Shown here piece by piece: positions 8,632 through 16,519 of a stretch of DNA of 64,000 bases. Each line of letters starts with the position of its first letter. Position 1 is the first letter of the stretch. Location: positions 1-64,000 of the forward strand of contig NZ_BONZ01000081.1 of assembly GCF_016862975.1 (NCBI RefSeq). Reading direction: 5' to 3'. The notes beneath the pieces were generated by a model. That model did no database searches. It was not told the DNA's origin and saw only the letters and a program-made list of their open reading frames with translations. The stretch comes from Rugosimonospora africana. GTDB taxonomy: Bacteria > Actinomycetota > Actinomycetes > Mycobacteriales > Micromonosporaceae. The translations under genes and the position numbers were made by a program.

Positions 8632-11286
8632 ATGATCGAGCAGTACGTGTTGGGTCTTTCCGAGGTTGACGAGACACAGGTCGCGGTCGTTGGCGGCAAG
8701 GGCGCGCACCTGGGCGGGCTGTCGCGGATCGACGGCATCCGCGTGCCGGTTGGCTTTTGCGTGACGACGGACGCCTTCCGACGGATGATGGCGGAGGCAC
8801 CGTCGATCGACGGTCGGCTCGATGAGCTCTCGCGCCTGAACCCGGACGACCGGGAGGCGATCCGCACGCACAGCGCGGAGCTCCGCCGTACCCTCGAAGG
8901 GATTGCCATTCCCGGTGATGTCGTCGCGGCGGTGACCCGCGCTCTCGCCCAGCTCGGCGATCAAGCCGCCTACGCCGTCCGATCCAGCGCCACGGCGGAG
9001 GACCTGCCGACCGCCTCCTTCGCCGGCCAGCAGGACACCTACCTGAACGTCGTCGGCCCGGCCGCGATCCTCCAACACATCAGCCAGTGCTGGGCCTCGC
9101 TCTTCACCGAGCGGGCCGTGACCTACCGCCAGCGCAACGGCATCGACCACCGCACGGTCCACATGGCCGTGGTCGTGCAGCAGATGGTCTTCCCGCGGGC
9201 GGCCGGCATCCTGTTCACGGCCGACCCGGTCACGTCCAACCGGAGGATCGCTTCCGTGGAGGCCAGCTTCGGTCTCGGTGAGGCCCTGGTCTCCGGCCTG
9301 GTGAACGCGGACGTCTACAAGGTGCGTGACGGCGAGGTCGTCGCCAAGACGGTCGGTACCAAGAAGCTCGCTATCCACGCCTCGCCGGCCGGCGGTACGA
9401 GGGAACAGGCGATCGACCCGCAGCGGCAGGACCAGCCGGCGCTGACGGATGCGCAGGCGGTACGGCTCGTGCAGCTCGGCCGGCGGATCGAAGCGCACTT
9501 CGGCCGCCCCCAGGACATCGAATGGTGCCTGGTCGACGACTTCGCCGCGGACTCGACCTCCGGGCCGCCGGACGGCTCCGCGGATCGGATCCACGGCGCC
9601 TTCCACATCGTCCAGAGCCGGCCGATCACCACGCTGTTCCCCATCCCCGAGTCCGGTGACCGAGAGAATCACGTCTACGTCTCCGTCGGTCACCAGCAGA
9701 TGATGACCGACCCCATGAAGCCACTCGGGCTCGCCTTCTGGCAGCTGACGACCCCCAGGCCCATGGCCGAAGCCGGCGGCCGCCTGTTCGTCGACGTCAC
9801 CCAGCGGCTGGCCTCGCCGGCGAGCCGCGCCGACCTCCTGGAGGCTCTGGGGAAGTCCGATCCGCTGATGGGGGACGCGCTGCGGACCCTTGTCGAGCGC
9901 CACGGCTTCATCCGGCCGCTGCCGGACGAGGATCCCCCCGGGCCACTGTTCGGCGAGGCGCAACCTCCGATCGAGACCGATCCGGCCATCGTCACCGAGC
10001 TGATCGGGCACAGCGAGGCATCCGTCTCCGCCGCGGCACGCGACATCCGGACGAAGTCCGGAGAGGCGCTGCTGGACTTCATCCGGGAGGACATCCAGGA
10101 GCTGAGGCGGGTCTTGTTCGATCGGCGGGGCCATCAGGTGTTCATGTCGGCGATGGAGGCCGCGTGGTGGCTCAACGAGCGGCTGGAGGCATGGCTGGGC
10201 GAGAAGAACGCGGCGGACACCCTCACGCAGTCCGTGCCCCACAACATCACGTCGGAGATGGGGCTGGCGCTTCTAGGTGTCGCTGACGTGATCCGCCCGC
10301 ATCCGGACGTGGTGGCGTTCCTGCAGCGCGTCGAGGACGATGGTTTCCTGGACGAGTTGCCCGGGCTCGCGGGCGGGCGGGAATCGCGAGACGCCATCGA
10401 GGCGTGGCTCGACAGGTACGGCATGCGCTGCGTCGGCGAGATCGACATCACCCGGCCGCGGTGGAGTGAGCGCCCGTCCACGCTAGTACCCCTGATTCTC
10501 GGCAACGTCAAGAACTTCGAGCCAGGAGCCGGCGAGCGGCGCTTCGAGCAGGGGCGGCAGGAAGCCTGGAAGAAGGAGCAGGAACTGCTGGAGCGCTTGC
10601 GGGCCCTGCCGGACGGCGAGGACAAGGCCGAAGAGACGAAGCGGATGATCGACCGGGTCCGGACCTTCATCGGGTACCGCGAGTATCCGAAGTACGGCAT
10701 GGTAAGCCGCTACTTCGTCTACAAGCAGGCATTGCTGGAAGAAGCCGGCCGCCTCGTCCAGGCTCACGTGCTCCGCGAGAAGGAGGACATCTTCTACCTC
10801 ACGTTCCAGGAGCTTCACGACGTGGTGCGCACGAACCGCGTGGACGACGAGCTCATCGGCCAGCGCAAGGACGCGTTCCGGTCGTACGAAGCGCTGACGC
10901 CGGCCCGGGTGCTCACGTCGGATGGCGAGGTTGTCGCCGGGGCATACCGGCGCGACGACCTGCCGGCGGACGCGCTGATCGGCCTGCCGGTCTCCGCCGG
11001 GACCGTCGAAGGGCGGGCCCGCGTCATCCTGGACATGACGCAAGCCGACATCGAGCCGGGCGACATCCTCGTCACGTCCCACACGGACCCGAGCTGGACG
11101 CCCCTCTTCGTCGCCATCGCGGGACTGGTGACGGAGGTTGGCGGATTGATGACTCACGGGGCGGTCATCGCACGCGAGTACGGCCTGCCGGCCGTCGTCG
11201 GCGTGATGGAGGCCACCCGACTGATCCGCGACGGGCAGCGGATCCGCGTGCACGGAACCGACGGGTACGTCGAGATCCTGTCCTGA
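8632..11286 (+). CDS. rph: Rifamycin-inactivating phosphotransferase (RPH)
   Basis: This 884-residue enzyme transfers the beta-phosphate of ATP to rifamycins and inactivates them. Order of domains: ATP-grasp domain (about 1-330; GGKGAHLGGLSRI, VRSSATAEDLPTASFAGQQDT), rifamycin-binding domain (about 345-775), and C-terminal swivelling phosphohistidine domain. The catalytic His842 lies in THGAVIAREYG, 42 residues from the C-terminus as in the Listeria enzyme. A short insertion near 302-320 (SGPPDGSADR) is the main length difference. ATG 8632 is preceded by GGAGG at ideal distance and begins the conserved IEQYVLGL. An RAE-like repeat upstream fits rifamycin induction. Confidence 0.95.
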   Translation: MIEQYVLGLSEVDETQVAVVGGKGAHLGGLSRIDGIRVPVGFCVTTDAFRRMMAEAPSIDGRLDELSRLNPDDREAIRTHSAELRRTLEGIAIPGDVVAAVTRALAQLGDQAAYAVRSSATAEDLPTASFAGQQDTYLNVVGPAAILQHISQCWASLFTERAVTYRQRNGIDHRTVHMAVVVQQMVFPRAAGILFTADPVTSNRRIASVEASFGLGEALVSGLVNADVYKVRDGEVVAKTVGTKKLAIHASPAGGTREQAIDPQRQDQPALTDAQAVRLVQLGRRIEAHFGRPQDIEWCLVDDFAADSTSGPPDGSADRIHGAFHIVQSRPITTLFPIPESGDRENHVYVSVGHQQMMTDPMKPLGLAFWQLTTPRPMAEAGGRLFVDVTQRLASPASRADLLEALGKSDPLMGDALRTLVERHGFIRPLPDEDPPGPLFGEAQPPIETDPAIVTELIGHSEASVSAAARDIRTKSGEALLDFIREDIQELRRVLFDRRGHQVFMSAMEAAWWLNERLEAWLGEKNAADTLTQSVPHNITSEMGLALLGVADVIRPHPDVVAFLQRVEDDGFLDELPGLAGGRESRDAIEAWLDRYGMRCVGEIDITRPRWSERPSTLVPLILGNVKNFEPGAGERRFEQGRQEAWKKEQELLERLRALPDGEDKAEETKRMIDRVRTFIGYREYPKYGMVSRYFVYKQALLEEAGRLVQAHVLREKEDIFYLTFQELHDVVRTNRVDDELIGQRKDAFRSYEALTPARVLTSDGEVVAGAYRRDDLPADALIGLPVSAGTVEGRARVILDMTQADIEPGDILVTSHTDPSWTPLFVAIAGLVTEVGGLMTHGAVIAREYGLPAVVGVMEATRLIRDGQRIRVHGTDGYVEILS

Positions 11287-11309
11287 CCGAGCTACCCGCG
11301 ACTGTCCAC

Positions 11310-12500
11310 TCAGGAATAGTCCTTCAGTGTGATCGCGTCGGCCTTCTGGAACTGCTTGGCGGCGAACACCCGCATCGGCCAGCGATTCATCATGCCCATC
11401 GAGAGGTCGCGCATCCGGATCATCAGAGCGCTGTTCGGCGCGAAGCCCTTGATGCCGCCGGGTGGCAGGGTCTGGCACTGCTTCACGTAGGCGCGCATCT
11501 CGTCCTGGTACCGGGCGAACGCCGCCTCGTGGTCGTCCGGTGTCGCGGTCAGTTCACCGGCGAGCACGTAGGCGGCGACGAGCGCCATCGCGGTACCGAG
11601 CCCGGCCAGCGGCGAGCCGCAGTACCCGGCGTCGCCGAGCAACACCGTCCGCCCCCGGTACCACTGTCCCAGGTGGACCTGGCTCAACGAGTCGAAGTAG
11701 AAGTCCTCCGCGCCGGGCATGGCGGCGAGGATCCGCGGTACCAGCCAGCCCACTCCGCTGAACTTGGTGCGCAGGACTTCTTGCTGGGTAAGCACATCGC
11801 GCCGGTCGTAGTCCAGTGGTGGGGAGGTGAAGCTGAGCATCGCCTTGGCCGTGCCGCCGGTCTCCGGCCGGATCCCGGCGACCAGCCCACCCGGCGCCCC
11901 GTGCATGAGGAACCAGTGGTCCAGGTTGCCCGGGTCCGGAATCGTGAAGTAGGCCATGTACCCACCGAGGTGCCGCACGAACTCGTGCTCCGGCCCGAAG
12001 GCCAGCCGGCGCACCCCGGAGTGCAGCCCGTCCGCACCGACCACGATGTCGAACCGGCGCACGGTACCGCTGGCGAACGTCACCTTGACGCCGTCCCCGT
12101 CCTCGGTCAGCGCGGTGATCCGGTTGTCGAACAGGTATTCGGTGCCGTCGCGCGTGGCGTCGTACAGGATGCGGCTCAGGTTGCCGCGCATGATCTCGAT
12201 CTCCGCGACCATCCCCTCGCCGCCGAACAGGTCCGCCGGCATCTTCGCGGTCCACCGCCCGCGACCGTCCACATAGGCGAATCCGCGCTCGTCGACGCGT
12301 TCGGCCCGTACCGCGTCGAGAAGCCTCATCCGCTCGACCACCTCGCGCCCGGCGCCGCGCAGGTCCACGGCGTGCCCGCCGGGTCGGGGCGCGGGCGCGA
12401 CCTCCACGACCGTCGGTGCGAAGCCGTGCCGCCGCAGCCAGAACGCGAGCGCCGGCCCGCCGATGCCGGCGCCCGAGATCAGTACCGTCCGGTTGACCAT
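11310..12500 (-). CDS. FAD-dependent monooxygenase (PHBH/TetX-like)
   Basis: This is a 396-residue flavoprotein. The dinucleotide motif GAGIGGPALAFWLRRHG is at the N-terminus, the DG motif appears in VVGADGLHSGVRR, and the GD motif in VLLGDAGYCGSPLAGLG. These are the three hallmarks of class A flavin monooxygenases, which hydroxylate aromatic or antibiotic substrates using NADPH and oxygen. ATG 12500 has GAGGAGG upstream. It is divergent from a GntR-TetR regulator across an operator-rich 104-bp gap, a typical inducible resistance layout. It is shorter than known rifamycin monooxygenases, so its substrate is open. Confidence 0.85.
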   Translation of the reverse strand: MVNRTVLISGAGIGGPALAFWLRRHGFAPTVVEVAPAPRPGGHAVDLRGAGREVVERMRLLDAVRAERVDERGFAYVDGRGRWTAKMPADLFGGEGMVAEIEIMRGNLSRILYDATRDGTEYLFDNRITALTEDGDGVKVTFASGTVRRFDIVVGADGLHSGVRRLAFGPEHEFVRHLGGYMAYFTIPDPGNLDHWFLMHGAPGGLVAGIRPETGGTAKAMLSFTSPPLDYDRRDVLTQQEVLRTKFSGVGWLVPRILAAMPGAEDFYFDSLSQVHLGQWYRGRTVLLGDAGYCGSPLAGLGTAMALVAAYVLAGELTATPDDHEAAFARYQDEMRAYVKQCQTLPPGGIKGFAPNSALMIRMRDLSMGMMNRWPMRVFAAKQFQKADAITLKDYS

Positions 12501-12519
12501 TGCCGTGCCTCCTCGTCGC

Positions 12520-12585
12520 GTACGATGTACCAACCTTTGCGTACACCGTATGTGTACTAGTCAAGCCCGTTTGGTGTACTAGTAC
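12520..12585. promoter_or_regulatory. Operator cluster between FAD monooxygenase and GntR-TetR gene
   Basis: Several GTAC-centred repeats are packed here. There is a perfect inverted repeat GTACAC-N5-GTGTAC at 12541-12557. A 10-bp direct repeat GTGTACTAGT occurs at 12552-12561 and 12574-12583, 22 bp apart. The second copy extends into the palindrome GTACTAGTAC (12576-12585). A further GTACGATGTAC lies at 12520-12530. These are the expected binding sites of the regulator encoded at 12605, possibly one class for each of its two HTH domains. Confidence 0.7.
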
Positions 12586-12604
12586 GGAGAGGAAGGGGCG
12601 ATCG

Positions 12605-13537
12605 ATGGCTCAGCCGCCGTACCGACGCATCGCCGACGAGATCCGCGCCCGGATCGTCGATGGCCACCTGCGACCCGGTGAGCCGGTACCGTCGGCTCGC
12701 GGCATCACCCGCGAGTGGGGCGTGGCCCTGGCCACCGCGACGAAGGTGCTCGCGACCCTGAACGCCGAGGGGGTGACCCGGTCGCTACCGGGTCGGGGCA
12801 CGGTGGTGGTCTCCGGCCCCGCCGTACCCGCCCGCCCGGCGGACGTGGCGGCACGAGCCGCGCGCCGAAGCGAGGGCGACCCCGACCTGACCCGCGAGCG
12901 GATCGTGGCGGCAGCCGTCCGGGTCGCCGACGCCGAGGGTCTGGCGCAGTTGTCCATGCGGCGCATCGCGACCGAGCTGGGCGCGGCCCCGATGTCCCTC
13001 TACCGCCACGTCGAGGGCAAGGACGGGTTGCTGGTGTCCATGATGGACAGTGTGCTCGGCGAGGATCCCCTGCCGGCCCGGCCGCCCAAGGGCTGGCGGG
13101 CTCAGCTGGAACTGACCTCCCGCCTACAGTGGCGAGCGTTTCGCCGCCACCCGTGGCTCGCCCCGGCGCTGTCCATCACCCGCCCACAGCTGATCCCCAA
13201 CGGGATGCGACACACCGAGTGGGCGCTGCGCGTGCTGGACACGTTGGGCCTGACGATCCAGGAGTCGATGTACATCCACACGACGCTGTTCAGCCACATA
13301 CGCGGCCTGGCCCTCAATCTCGAGGCTGAGGCCCAGGCCGAACAGGACTCGGGGCTGACGAGCGACGAGTGGATGCAGACCCAGGAGCACGGCTTCCGTG
13401 TCATCGCCGACACCGGCGAATTCCCGCTGCTGAACCGGTTGGTCGACAGCGACATGGAGCTGGACCTGGACCAGTTGTTCGAGTTCGGCCTCGGCCGCCT
13501 GCTGGACGGGCTGGAGCGGCACCTGGCGGAACGATGA
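12605..13537 (+). CDS. GntR-TetR double-HTH transcriptional regulator
   Basis: This is a 310-residue regulator with two DNA-binding domains. Residues 1-75 form a GntR winged helix (RRIADEIRARIVDGHLRPGEPVPS...TATKVLATLNAEGVTRSLPGRGTVV). Residues 95-142 form a TetR helix-turn-helix (SMRRIATELGAAPMSLYRHVEGKDGLL). The rest is an all-helical TetR C-terminal ligand domain. This architecture is seen in actinobacteria in front of resistance or efflux genes. ATG 12605 follows GGAGAGGAAGGGG. It should repress itself and the divergent FAD monooxygenase until a small molecule binds. Confidence 0.9.
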   Translation: MAQPPYRRIADEIRARIVDGHLRPGEPVPSARGITREWGVALATATKVLATLNAEGVTRSLPGRGTVVVSGPAVPARPADVAARAARRSEGDPDLTRERIVAAAVRVADAEGLAQLSMRRIATELGAAPMSLYRHVEGKDGLLVSMMDSVLGEDPLPARPPKGWRAQLELTSRLQWRAFRRHPWLAPALSITRPQLIPNGMRHTEWALRVLDTLGLTIQESMYIHTTLFSHIRGLALNLEAEAQAEQDSGLTSDEWMQTQEHGFRVIADTGEFPLLNRLVDSDMELDLDQLFEFGLGRLLDGLERHLAER

Positions 13538-13552
13538 TCCCTTCAAGATCGA

Positions 13553-13604
13553 ATTAAGAAAGTGAATGCTGTGGCGTTGACGACTTAAGAAAGTCAAGGT
13601 AGAA
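13553..13604 (+). promoter_or_regulatory. Promoter with direct repeats for the DUF2089 operon
   Basis: TTGACG (13576-13581) and TAGAAA (13599-13604), 17 bases apart, make a plausible sigma-70-type promoter in an unusually AT-rich patch. The direct repeat TTAAGAAAGT occurs at 13553-13562 and 13584-13593, 31 bp apart or about three helical turns. The second copy lies between the -35 and -10. This placement suggests binding by a repressor or autoregulator, possibly the DUF2089 protein. Confidence 0.55.
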
Positions 13605-13643
13605 ATAAACGGCAAGCACGTCGCTGGGTCGAGGGGGCTGAGG

Positions 13644-14009
13644 GTGGACTGGCAGGAGCTGACGGACCTGACACACGGACAGCCGTTCGTGGTCGAGCGG
13701 GTCCGCCTGACCCGCAGCGGTGTCGCGGTCGAGGGTCAGTTCGAGCCGCCGCAGTTGGCTCAGCTGAGCGTCGATGACCAGGTGTTCGTTGCCGCGTTCG
13801 TCCGGTCGCACGGTTCGATCAAGGAGATGGAGCGGGTCTTCGGGGTCAGTTACCCGACGATCAAGTCCCGGCTCAACCGGATCGCCGAGCAGCTCGATTT
13901 CGTCGAGACCGACCCCCCGGCACCCACCAGCACCGACGTCGTTGACCGGCTGCGGCGGGGAGAGATCAATGTCCAGGAAGCGTTGGCGGAGTTGGAGAGG
14001 TCGCGATGA
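13644..14009 (+). CDS. DUF2089-family putative regulator
   Basis: This is a 121-residue DUF2089-type protein. The central part has a sigma-like helix-turn-helix (FVRSHGSIKEMERVFGVSY then TIKSRLNRIAEQL). The C-terminus carries a SHOCT-like helix (VVDRLRRGEINVQEALAELE) that echoes the N-terminus of the third gene in the operon. GTG 13644 has a G-rich leader (GAGGGGGCTGAGG). The next gene overlaps its stop by 4 bases. Homologues in Bacillus and actinobacteria sit beside envelope-stress type genes, so a DNA-binding role linked to the membrane is likely but not proven. Confidence 0.85.
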   Translation: MDWQELTDLTHGQPFVVERVRLTRSGVAVEGQFEPPQLAQLSVDDQVFVAAFVRSHGSIKEMERVFGVSYPTIKSRLNRIAEQLDFVETDPPAPTSTDVVDRLRRGEINVQEALAELERSR

Positions 14010-14266
14010 TCCCGCAACTGGTCACCTACCGGCAGCGTCGTGCCGATGGCCGTTGGCTGCGGTTGTACGTCCCGGTCCTGCCGGTCCTGCTGGTGCTCTC
14101 GCCGTTGCTGGTGTTGGCCGTGCTGGGCGGGCTGGTCGCGTGTGTCATCTTCCACATCAGCCCGGTCGGCGCGCTGCGTGGCGCCGGGCGGCTGTGGTGC
14201 GCGTTGCCCGGCGCCCGGTTCGAGATCCAGGACGCTTCGATGGCCGTGTCGGTCAGTGTCCGATGA
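14006..14266 (+). CDS. Small membrane protein of the DUF2089 operon
   Basis: This is an 86-residue protein with one long or two short hydrophobic segments (about 20-50), flanked by a basic N-terminus (TYRQRRADGRWLRL) and a short cytoplasmic tail. ATG 14006 overlaps the DUF2089 stop (ATGA). No family is recognised. Its constant position between a DUF2089 regulator and a SHOCT-like protein suggests it anchors or senses for that module. Confidence 0.7.
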   Translation: MIPQLVTYRQRRADGRWLRLYVPVLPVLLVLSPLLVLAVLGGLVACVIFHISPVGALRGAGRLWCALPGARFEIQDASMAVSVSVR

Positions 14267-14285
14267 GTCAGACGGGGGAAAACCT

Positions 14286-14711
14286 ATGAACGAGCAACGT
14301 CACCAGATCCTGCAGATGCTGGCCGAGGGGAAGATCACCGCGGATGAGGCCGAACGGCTGATCGCCGCTGTCGAACGGGAACAGCCCGAGCCTCCGGGGG
14401 CCGCGCTGCGCCCGAAGACCCGACCCAAGTACCTGCGCGTCGTGATGAACTCCGAGGACAACCCCGGCGGGGACGGGAGCCGGCTCAACATCCGGGTTCC
14501 GCTGCAGCTGCTGCGCGCCGGGGTCCGGCTGACCAGCCTGCTGCCTCCGCAGGCGCTGACCCGGATCAACGCGGAGCTGGACAAGTCCGGGGTACCGATC
14601 GATCTCGCCCAACTCAAACCGCAGCAACTCGAGGAACTCATCGACCATCTCGACGAGCTGTCCATCGACATCGACGACGCCCTGACCAAGATGCGGGTGT
14701 TCTGCGAGTAA
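14286..14711 (+). CDS. SHOCT-like (YvlB-type) domain protein
   Basis: This 141-residue soluble protein starts with a short SHOCT-like helical domain (ILQMLAEGKITADEAERLIAAVE). A conserved beta segment follows (PKYLRVVMNSED and RLNIRVPLQLLRAGVRLTSLLP), as in YvlB N-terminal domain proteins. The C-terminal helix is acidic (EELIDHLDELSIDIDDALTK). ATG 14286 follows a GGGGG tract. It is the last gene of the trio and is followed by a strong hairpin. Function is unknown; YvlB-type proteins are linked to envelope stress in Bacillus. Confidence 0.8.
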   Translation: MNEQRHQILQMLAEGKITADEAERLIAAVEREQPEPPGAALRPKTRPKYLRVVMNSEDNPGGDGSRLNIRVPLQLLRAGVRLTSLLPPQALTRINAELDKSGVPIDLAQLKPQQLEELIDHLDELSIDIDDALTKMRVFCE

Positions 14712-14729
14712 GTCTGACACCGCCACAAC

Positions 14730-14772
14730 GCCGGACGGCCGCCCGGACCACGGGGTCGAGCGGCCGTCCGGC
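14730..14772 (+). terminator. Terminator hairpin after the DUF2089 operon
   Basis: This is a perfect inverted repeat with 13-bp arms, GCCGGACGGCCGC (14730-14742) and GCGGCCGTCCGGC (14760-14772), and a 17-nt loop. It starts 18 bases after the stop codon at 14711. There is no U-tract. Confidence 0.7.
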
Positions 14773-14880
14773 CGGCTGGCGCTGCCCTCACAGCCCTGAC
14801 CACCCATCGACGGGGTTACCGAACGAGCGGCGCTGGCGATTCCCCGGCGTTCGGGCCTTCGGGTGGCAAGAGTCAACACC

Positions 14881-14930
14881 TTGCGGCACCACTAGTCAGT
14901 GCTACTATGTACCGGTAGTCAGTACCACTG
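14881..14930 (+). promoter_or_regulatory. PadR operon promoter with direct-repeat operator
   Basis: TTGCGG (14881-14886) and TACTAT (14903-14908), 16 bases apart, form a plausible promoter. The octamer TAGTCAGT occurs twice, at 14893-14900 and 14916-14923, one copy in the spacer and one at the expected start of transcription. The copies are followed by GCTACTA and ACCACTG. This is a good position for autorepression by the PadR protein encoded just downstream. Confidence 0.6.
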
Positions 14931-14951
14931 AGTAGATCCGGGAGGGTGTCC

Positions 14952-15287
14952 GTGAGCAGACAGATGACGGAGATGCTCAAGGGCACGCTGGAGGGCATCG
15001 TCCTGGCGATCCTGTCCATACGGCCCGCGCACGGCTACGAGATCACGGCGTGGCTGCGGGAGCAGGGCTTCTCCGACATCGCCGAGGGCACCGTCTACGC
15101 GCTGCTGGTCAGGCTCGAGCAGAAGAGCCTCGTCGACGTGGAGAAGGTCCCGTCCGAGAAAGGCCCGCCGCGCAAGGTCTACTCCCTCAACGCCCAGGGA
15201 CAGGAATACCTCGAAGAGTTCTGGAGGACCTGGAGCTTCCTCACGGAACGGCTCGAACAGCTCCACGGAAACCGAAGAGGCAGGTAG
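14952..15287 (+). CDS. PadR family transcriptional regulator
   Basis: This is a 111-residue winged-helix repressor. The PadR pattern is clear: GTLEGIVLAILSIRPAHGYEI, then IAEGTVYALLVRLEQKSLV, then GPPRKVYSLNAQGQEYLEEF. GTG 14952 is preferred over GTG 14946 because GGAGG (14941-14945) would be too close to the latter. It is followed within 4 bases by the DUF1048 gene, a common pairing in front of drug exporters of the ABC-2 type. Confidence 0.9.
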   Translation: MSRQMTEMLKGTLEGIVLAILSIRPAHGYEITAWLREQGFSDIAEGTVYALLVRLEQKSLVDVEKVPSEKGPPRKVYSLNAQGQEYLEEFWRTWSFLTERLEQLHGNRRGR

Positions 15288-15290
15288 ACG

Positions 15291-15671
15291 ATGTCCGATA
15301 CCGAAGGCGAGGGCTTCATCTCCAAGGTGATCGGCCCGAAACGGCGGTGGCGCGCATACAAGGCACGCGTCAAGCAGCTTCCCGAGAACTACCGCACCGC
15401 GGTCGACGCGATCGAGCGCTATCTGACGCACTTCGTGCCGATCGACAATGACAGCGCGGCGTCCGAGTTCGAGGACCTCGCGGACCTGTTCGAACAGGCC
15501 GCGGCGGACGGAACGCCGATCCGCGCGATCGTCGGCGACGACCCCGCGGAGTTCGCGGAGGCGTTTGCTCAGAACTACACGAAGGGCGGGTACGTTCCCG
15601 ATCGCGCGCGGGAACGGCTCATCAACGCCATCAAGCGCGCCGAAGGAGAAGACGGGGGGACCCGCTCATGA
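15291..15671 (+). CDS. DUF1048 family protein
   Basis: This is a 126-residue DUF1048 protein. Typical features are the basic N-terminal stretch (VIGPKRRWRAYKARVKQLPENYRTAV), the acidic helix SEFEDLADLFEQAAADG and the C-terminal helix (RARERLINAIKRAE). It sits between PadR and an ABC transporter, the usual genomic setting of DUF1048. No enzymatic residues are evident, so it may modulate PadR or the transporter. It overlaps the ATP-binding protein gene by 4 bases. Confidence 0.85.
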   Translation: MSDTEGEGFISKVIGPKRRWRAYKARVKQLPENYRTAVDAIERYLTHFVPIDNDSAASEFEDLADLFEQAAADGTPIRAIVGDDPAEFAEAFAQNYTKGGYVPDRARERLINAIKRAEGEDGGTRS

Positions 15672-16519
15672 CCACCCAGGCGGTTTCGGGGCCTGCGATC
15701 CGGGTGCAGGGTCTGGAGAAGTCGTACAAGCAGCTGCACGTGTTGCGCGGCGTGGACTTCGAGGTGACGCGGGGCAGCATCTTCGCCCTGCTCGGCTCGA
15801 ACGGGGCTGGCAAGACCACGGTCGTGAGAATCCTGTCCACGCTGCTCAAGTCCGACGCGGGGACGGCCAGTGTCCACGGGTTCGACGTGGCCACCCAGGC
15901 CCCGCAGGTGCGGCAGTCCATCAGCCTCACCGGGCAGTTCGCGGCCGTCGACGAAATCCTCACCGGGCGGGAAAACCTCGTGCTGGTCGCCCGGCTGCGG
16001 CACCTCAAGGAACCCCGCGCGATCGCCGACGACCTGCTCGACCGCTTCTCGCTGACCGACGCGGCCGCGCGGAAGGTGTCGACGTACTCGGGTGGCATGC
16101 GCCGCCGCCTCGACATCGCGATGAGCCTCATCGGGAACCCGCCGGTCATCTTCCTCGACGAGCCGACGACCGGGCTCGACCCCCAGGCCCGCGTCGAGGT
16201 GTGGCAGGCCGTCAAGAAACTCGCCGGACAGGGCACCACGGTGCTGCTCACCACGCAGTACCTGGACGAGGCCGAACAACTCGCCGATCGGATCGCGATC
16301 CTCAACGAGGGGCGGATCATCGTCAACGGCACGCTGGCCGAACTCAAGCAACTGCTTCCCCCCGCCAAGGTCGAGTACATCGAGAAGCAGCCGACCCTCG
16401 AAGACGTCTTCTTCGCCATCGTCGGCGACAACGGCAACGACGGCACCGGCAACGAGGACGCCGGCAACGACGACCCCGGCAACGACCGCAGCGTCGGCGC
16501 GACGAGTAGGGACCAGTGA
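15668..16519 (+). CDS. ABC transporter ATP-binding protein (DrrA-like exporter)
   Basis: This is a 283-residue ATPase of the DrrA/ABC-2 export type. Walker A is GSNGAGKTT (43-51), the signature is YSGGMRRRLDI (from 140), and Walker B is VIFLDEPTTGLDPQ. The C-terminus ends in a short low-complexity tail with GN repeats (NGNDGTGNEDAGNDDPGNDR) that is unusual for the family. ATG 15668 overlaps DUF1048 (ATGA). It powers the permease encoded next. Confidence 0.93.
   Translation: MTTQAVSGPAIRVQGLEKSYKQLHVLRGVDFEVTRGSIFALLGSNGAGKTTVVRILSTLLKSDAGTASVHGFDVATQAPQVRQSISLTGQFAAVDEILTGRENLVLVARLRHLKEPRAIADDLLDRFSLTDAAARKVSTYSGGMRRRLDIAMSLIGNPPVIFLDEPTTGLDPQARVEVWQAVKKLAGQGTTVLLTTQYLDEAEQLADRIAILNEGRIIVNGTLAELKQLLPPAKVEYIEKQPTLEDVFFAIVGDNGNDGTGNEDAGNDDPGNDRSVGATSRDQ

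Noticed and set aside
8422-10242. A 606-codon antisense frame opposite rph.
   Set aside because: It has no domain signature, while the plus strand encodes a near-complete RPH with catalytic motifs.
11310-12500. FAD monooxygenase called as a rifamycin monooxygenase (Rox).
   Set aside because: It is about 80 residues shorter than known Rox proteins and has its own GntR-TetR regulator rather than an RAE-like element. Left as an unspecified flavin monooxygenase.
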